From: Methylobacterium terricola
Lineage (GTDB): Bacteria > Pseudomonadota > Alphaproteobacteria > Rhizobiales > Beijerinckiaceae
DNA: 64,000 nt
Assembly (NCBI RefSeq): GCF_006151805.1
Contig: NZ_VDDA01000013.1
Coordinates: 120,436 to 184,435 of the forward strand
Reading direction: 5' to 3'
Shown: in pieces, positions 62,063 through 64,000 of the stretch
Layout: every line of letters begins with the position of its first letter
How positions within the stretch are numbered: the first letter of the stretch is position 1
Translations under genes and position numbers: made by a program
Notes under the pieces: generated by a model
Database searches by the model: none
What the model was told of the DNA's origin: nothing
The model's input: only the letters and a program-made list of their open reading frames with translations

Positions 62063-62920
62063 ATGACGCTGGTGATGGAACGCGATGCGCCCGTGGCGGC
62101 GTCGCAACTGCCCGCTGTGCCGCGCGAGACGCCGCCCCCCTTGCCCGACCCGCTCCTGCGCATCGCCGGCGTGTCGCTGGAATATCGTACGCCGGGCCGC
62201 GTGGTGCGGGCGGCGCACCGGATCGACCTCGACGTCTACGAGGCCGACCGCTTCGTGCTGCTCGGGCCGTCGGGCTGCGGCAAGTCCACTCTCTTGAAGG
62301 CGGTGGCCGGCTTCATCGCCCCGGTCGAGGGCGAGATCACGCTCGGCGGCGTGCCGGTGCGCAAGCCGGGTCCCGACCGCATCGTGGTGTTTCAGGAATT
62401 CGACCAGCTGCCGCCCTGGAAGACCGTGGTCGAGAACGTTGCCTTTCCCTTGCGCACCGCCCGCGGGCTTGGGCACGCCGAGGCGCTGGAGCGGGCGCGC
62501 GCCACGATCGACAAGGTCGGGCTCACGGCCTTCGCTGCCAGCTACCCGCACCAGCTCTCCGGCGGGATGAAGCAGCGCGTCGCCATCGCCCGGGCGCTCG
62601 CCATGCAGCCGAAGGTGCTCCTGATGGACGAGCCCTTCGCCGCCCTCGACGCGCTCACCCGGCGCAAGATGCAGGAGGAGCTGCTGACCCTCTGGAACGA
62701 GGCCCGGATGACGCTCCTGTTCGTCACCCACTCGATCGAGGAGGCCCTGGTGATCGGCAACCGGGTCGCCCTGCTCTCGCCCCATCCCGGCCGCGTGCGC
62801 GGCGAGTACAATTGCCACGAATACGACCTGTCGAGCCTCGGCAGCCGCAGCTTCCAGGCCGCGGTGCAGCGCCTGCACGACCGGCTGTTCGAGCCCGTTC
62901 CCGAGGCGACGGCCCGATGA
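62063..62920 (+). CDS. ABC transporter ATP-binding protein, SsuB/TauB-type
   Basis: 285 residues from ATG 62063; a TTG at 62048, overlapping the upstream stop, is possible. Walker A GPSGCGKST, signature LSGGMKQR, Walker B VLLMDEPFAALD, FVTHSIEEALVIGNR. An N-terminal extension of about 35 residues precedes the domain. Confidence 0.94.
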   Translation: MTLVMERDAPVAASQLPAVPRETPPPLPDPLLRIAGVSLEYRTPGRVVRAAHRIDLDVYEADRFVLLGPSGCGKSTLLKAVAGFIAPVEGEITLGGVPVRKPGPDRIVVFQEFDQLPPWKTVVENVAFPLRTARGLGHAEALERARATIDKVGLTAFAASYPHQLSGGMKQRVAIARALAMQPKVLLMDEPFAALDALTRRKMQEELLTLWNEARMTLLFVTHSIEEALVIGNRVALLSPHPGRVRGEYNCHEYDLSSLGSRSFQAAVQRLHDRLFEPVPEATAR

Positions 62921-63789
62921 ATCAGGTTCTCTCGCCGCCGATCCGTCCGGAATACGACCGGGTCCTGTCCCCCTTCGTCGAGGCCCCGGTCGAGCGCCGC
63001 CTGCCGCTGCCGACCCGCCTGTGGCAGCAGGGCTGGTTGCGCCGCGGCCTGATCCTGGTCGCGCTCGCCCTGCTCTGGGAGGGGCTGGCGCGCTGGCAGG
63101 ACAACGACCTGCTGCTGCCGAGCTTCGGTGCCACCCTGTCGGCCCTGTTCGACGGGCTCGCCACCGGCGAGATCCTGGAGCGGACGCGGATCTCGCTGAC
63201 CGTGCTGGCGCAGGGCTACGTGCTGGGCGTCCTCCTCGCTTTCGGGCTGACCTCGCTGGCGGTCTCGACCCAGTTCGGCCGCGACCTGCTCTCGACGCTG
63301 ACCGCGATGTTCAACCCGCTGCCGGCGATCGCGCTCCTGCCGCTGGCGCTGCTGTGGTTCGGGCTCGGCCAGGGCAGCCTGATCTTCGTCCTCGTTCACG
63401 CGGTGCTGTGGCCGCTGGCGCTCAACACCTATGCGGGCTTCCAGGCCGTGCCGGATTCGCTGCGCATGACCGGGCGCAACTATGGGCTCGAAGGGCTGGC
63501 TTACGTCGGCCAGATCCTGGTCCCGGCGGCGCTGCCGGCGATCCTGTCGGGGCTCAAGATCGGCTGGGCCTTCGCCTGGCGCACGCTCATCGCGGCGGAA
63601 CTGGTCTTCGGCGCCTCGTCGGGCCGCGGCGGCCTCGGCTGGTACATCTTCCAGAACCGCAACGAGCTCTACACCGACCGGGTCTTTGCCGGCCTGCTCC
63701 TCGTCATCGCCATCGGCCTCGTGGTCGAGACGGTGGTGTTCGCGAGCCTGGAGCGGGTGACGGTCCGGCGCTGGGGGCAAGTCAGATAG
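62917..63789 (+). CDS. ABC transporter permease, SsuC-type
   Basis: 290 residues from ATG 62917, overlapping the ATPase stop (ATGA). Six helices; EAA-like loop (SLRMTGRNYGLEGLAYVGQILVPAALP core RMTGRNYGLEGLAYVGQ). Frame continues upstream only as a shadow. Confidence 0.93.
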   Translation: MNQVLSPPIRPEYDRVLSPFVEAPVERRLPLPTRLWQQGWLRRGLILVALALLWEGLARWQDNDLLLPSFGATLSALFDGLATGEILERTRISLTVLAQGYVLGVLLAFGLTSLAVSTQFGRDLLSTLTAMFNPLPAIALLPLALLWFGLGQGSLIFVLVHAVLWPLALNTYAGFQAVPDSLRMTGRNYGLEGLAYVGQILVPAALPAILSGLKIGWAFAWRTLIAAELVFGASSGRGGLGWYIFQNRNELYTDRVFAGLLLVIAIGLVVETVVFASLERVTVRRWGQVR

Positions 63790-63886
63790 GACAGGCCTGA
63801 CGAGGCGAACCCGAGAGGACCGAAAAGCTTCCAGGTGGACCGCTGCGCCCGAGGAGGCGGCACGGGTCCCGGCATTCGAGCGAGCG

Positions 63887-64000
63887 ATGACGACAGCCAC
63901 GATGCGCCTCGGCGCCTTCTTCTACGCCACCGGCCACCACGTCGCCGGCTGGCGCCACCCGTCGAGCGAGGCCGATGGCGGGCTCGTCCTCGACCGCTAT
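63887..64000 (+). CDS. FMN-dependent monooxygenase, NtaA/SnaA/DszA family, N-terminus only
   Basis: 38 codons from ATG 63887 to the window edge: MRLGAFFYATGHHVAGWRHP matches the start of the monooxygenase at 36731 (MHLGLFLLGTGSHVAGWR) with the shared HVAGWR. It follows the SsuABC-type operon by 97 bp, the same association of transporter and monooxygenase as at 36731-42198. The 3' end lies outside. Confidence 0.85.
   Translation, partial: MTTATMRLGAFFYATGHHVAGWRHPSSEADGGLVLDRY

Overview
The window is GC-rich (about 70%) DNA from an alphaproteobacterium. The order ctaD-ctaB-small ORF-ctaG-ctaE-DUF983-SURF1, the codon use and the large number of amide/lactam catabolic operons suggest a Rhizobiales member, probably Methylobacteriaceae. 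That placement is inference from gene order and base composition, not from a marker gene. No rRNA, tRNA, CRISPR array or intact insertion sequence was seen.

Layout. (1) 1-4762 (+): the aa3-type cytochrome c oxidase and assembly operon: ctaD 3' end, ctaB, a 51-residue membrane ORF, ctaG, ctaE, terminator, DUF983, SURF1. (2) 4841-8896 (+): a class A penicillin-binding protein and a secreted protein of unknown function. (3) 9191-15157: a PuuE/allantoinase-like deacetylase and a spermidine/putrescine-type ABC transporter (-), divergent from a GntR regulator (+) whose N-terminus carries a decapeptide tandem repeat. (4) 15230-25892 (-): a branched-chain-amino-acid-type transporter (SBP, LivG, LivF, LivH, LivM) with a class IV aminotransferase and a HyuA/HyuB hydantoinase pair, plus a GntR regulator and a 67-residue Cys-rich protein. 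(5) 26073-31190 (-): a second HyuA/HyuB pair and an AraC regulator. (6) 31407-35628 (-): PxpA-AccB-AccC-PxpB-PxpC, a 5-oxoprolinase-type operon with its own biotin carboxylase and carrier, divergent from a LysR gene. (7) 36731-42198 (-): FMN monooxygenase, an SsuC/SsuB/NMT1-type transporter and a class II aldolase, divergent from GntR (42432). (8) 43213-48369 (+): SDR, aminotransferase, alpha/beta hydrolase, M20 carbamoylase, cupin. (9) 48376-55996 (-): AmiC, AmiR (ANTAR), a leader with hairpins and an intrinsic terminator, a nitrilase-family amidase, SBP, LivH, a LivM-LivG fusion and LivF. (10) 56345-59768: a Tat-exported amidohydrolase and an MFS carrier (-), divergent from IclR (+). (11) 59769-61010: a graveyard of gene remnants. 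(12) 61011-64000 (+): a second SsuA/B/C-type transporter followed by the start of another FMN monooxygenase.

Taken together, 9-64 kb is an accessory island for taking up and opening C-N bonds in amides, lactams, hydantoins, N-carbamoyl compounds and probably organosulfur or heterocyclic substrates. Most operons pair a dedicated ABC importer with ring-opening or amide-hydrolysing enzymes and their own one-component regulator. The most distinctive system is the AmiC/AmiR-controlled amidase and transporter operon, whose 54061-54153 leader looks like an ANTAR-controlled transcription attenuator. Substrates of nearly all operons remain unassigned.
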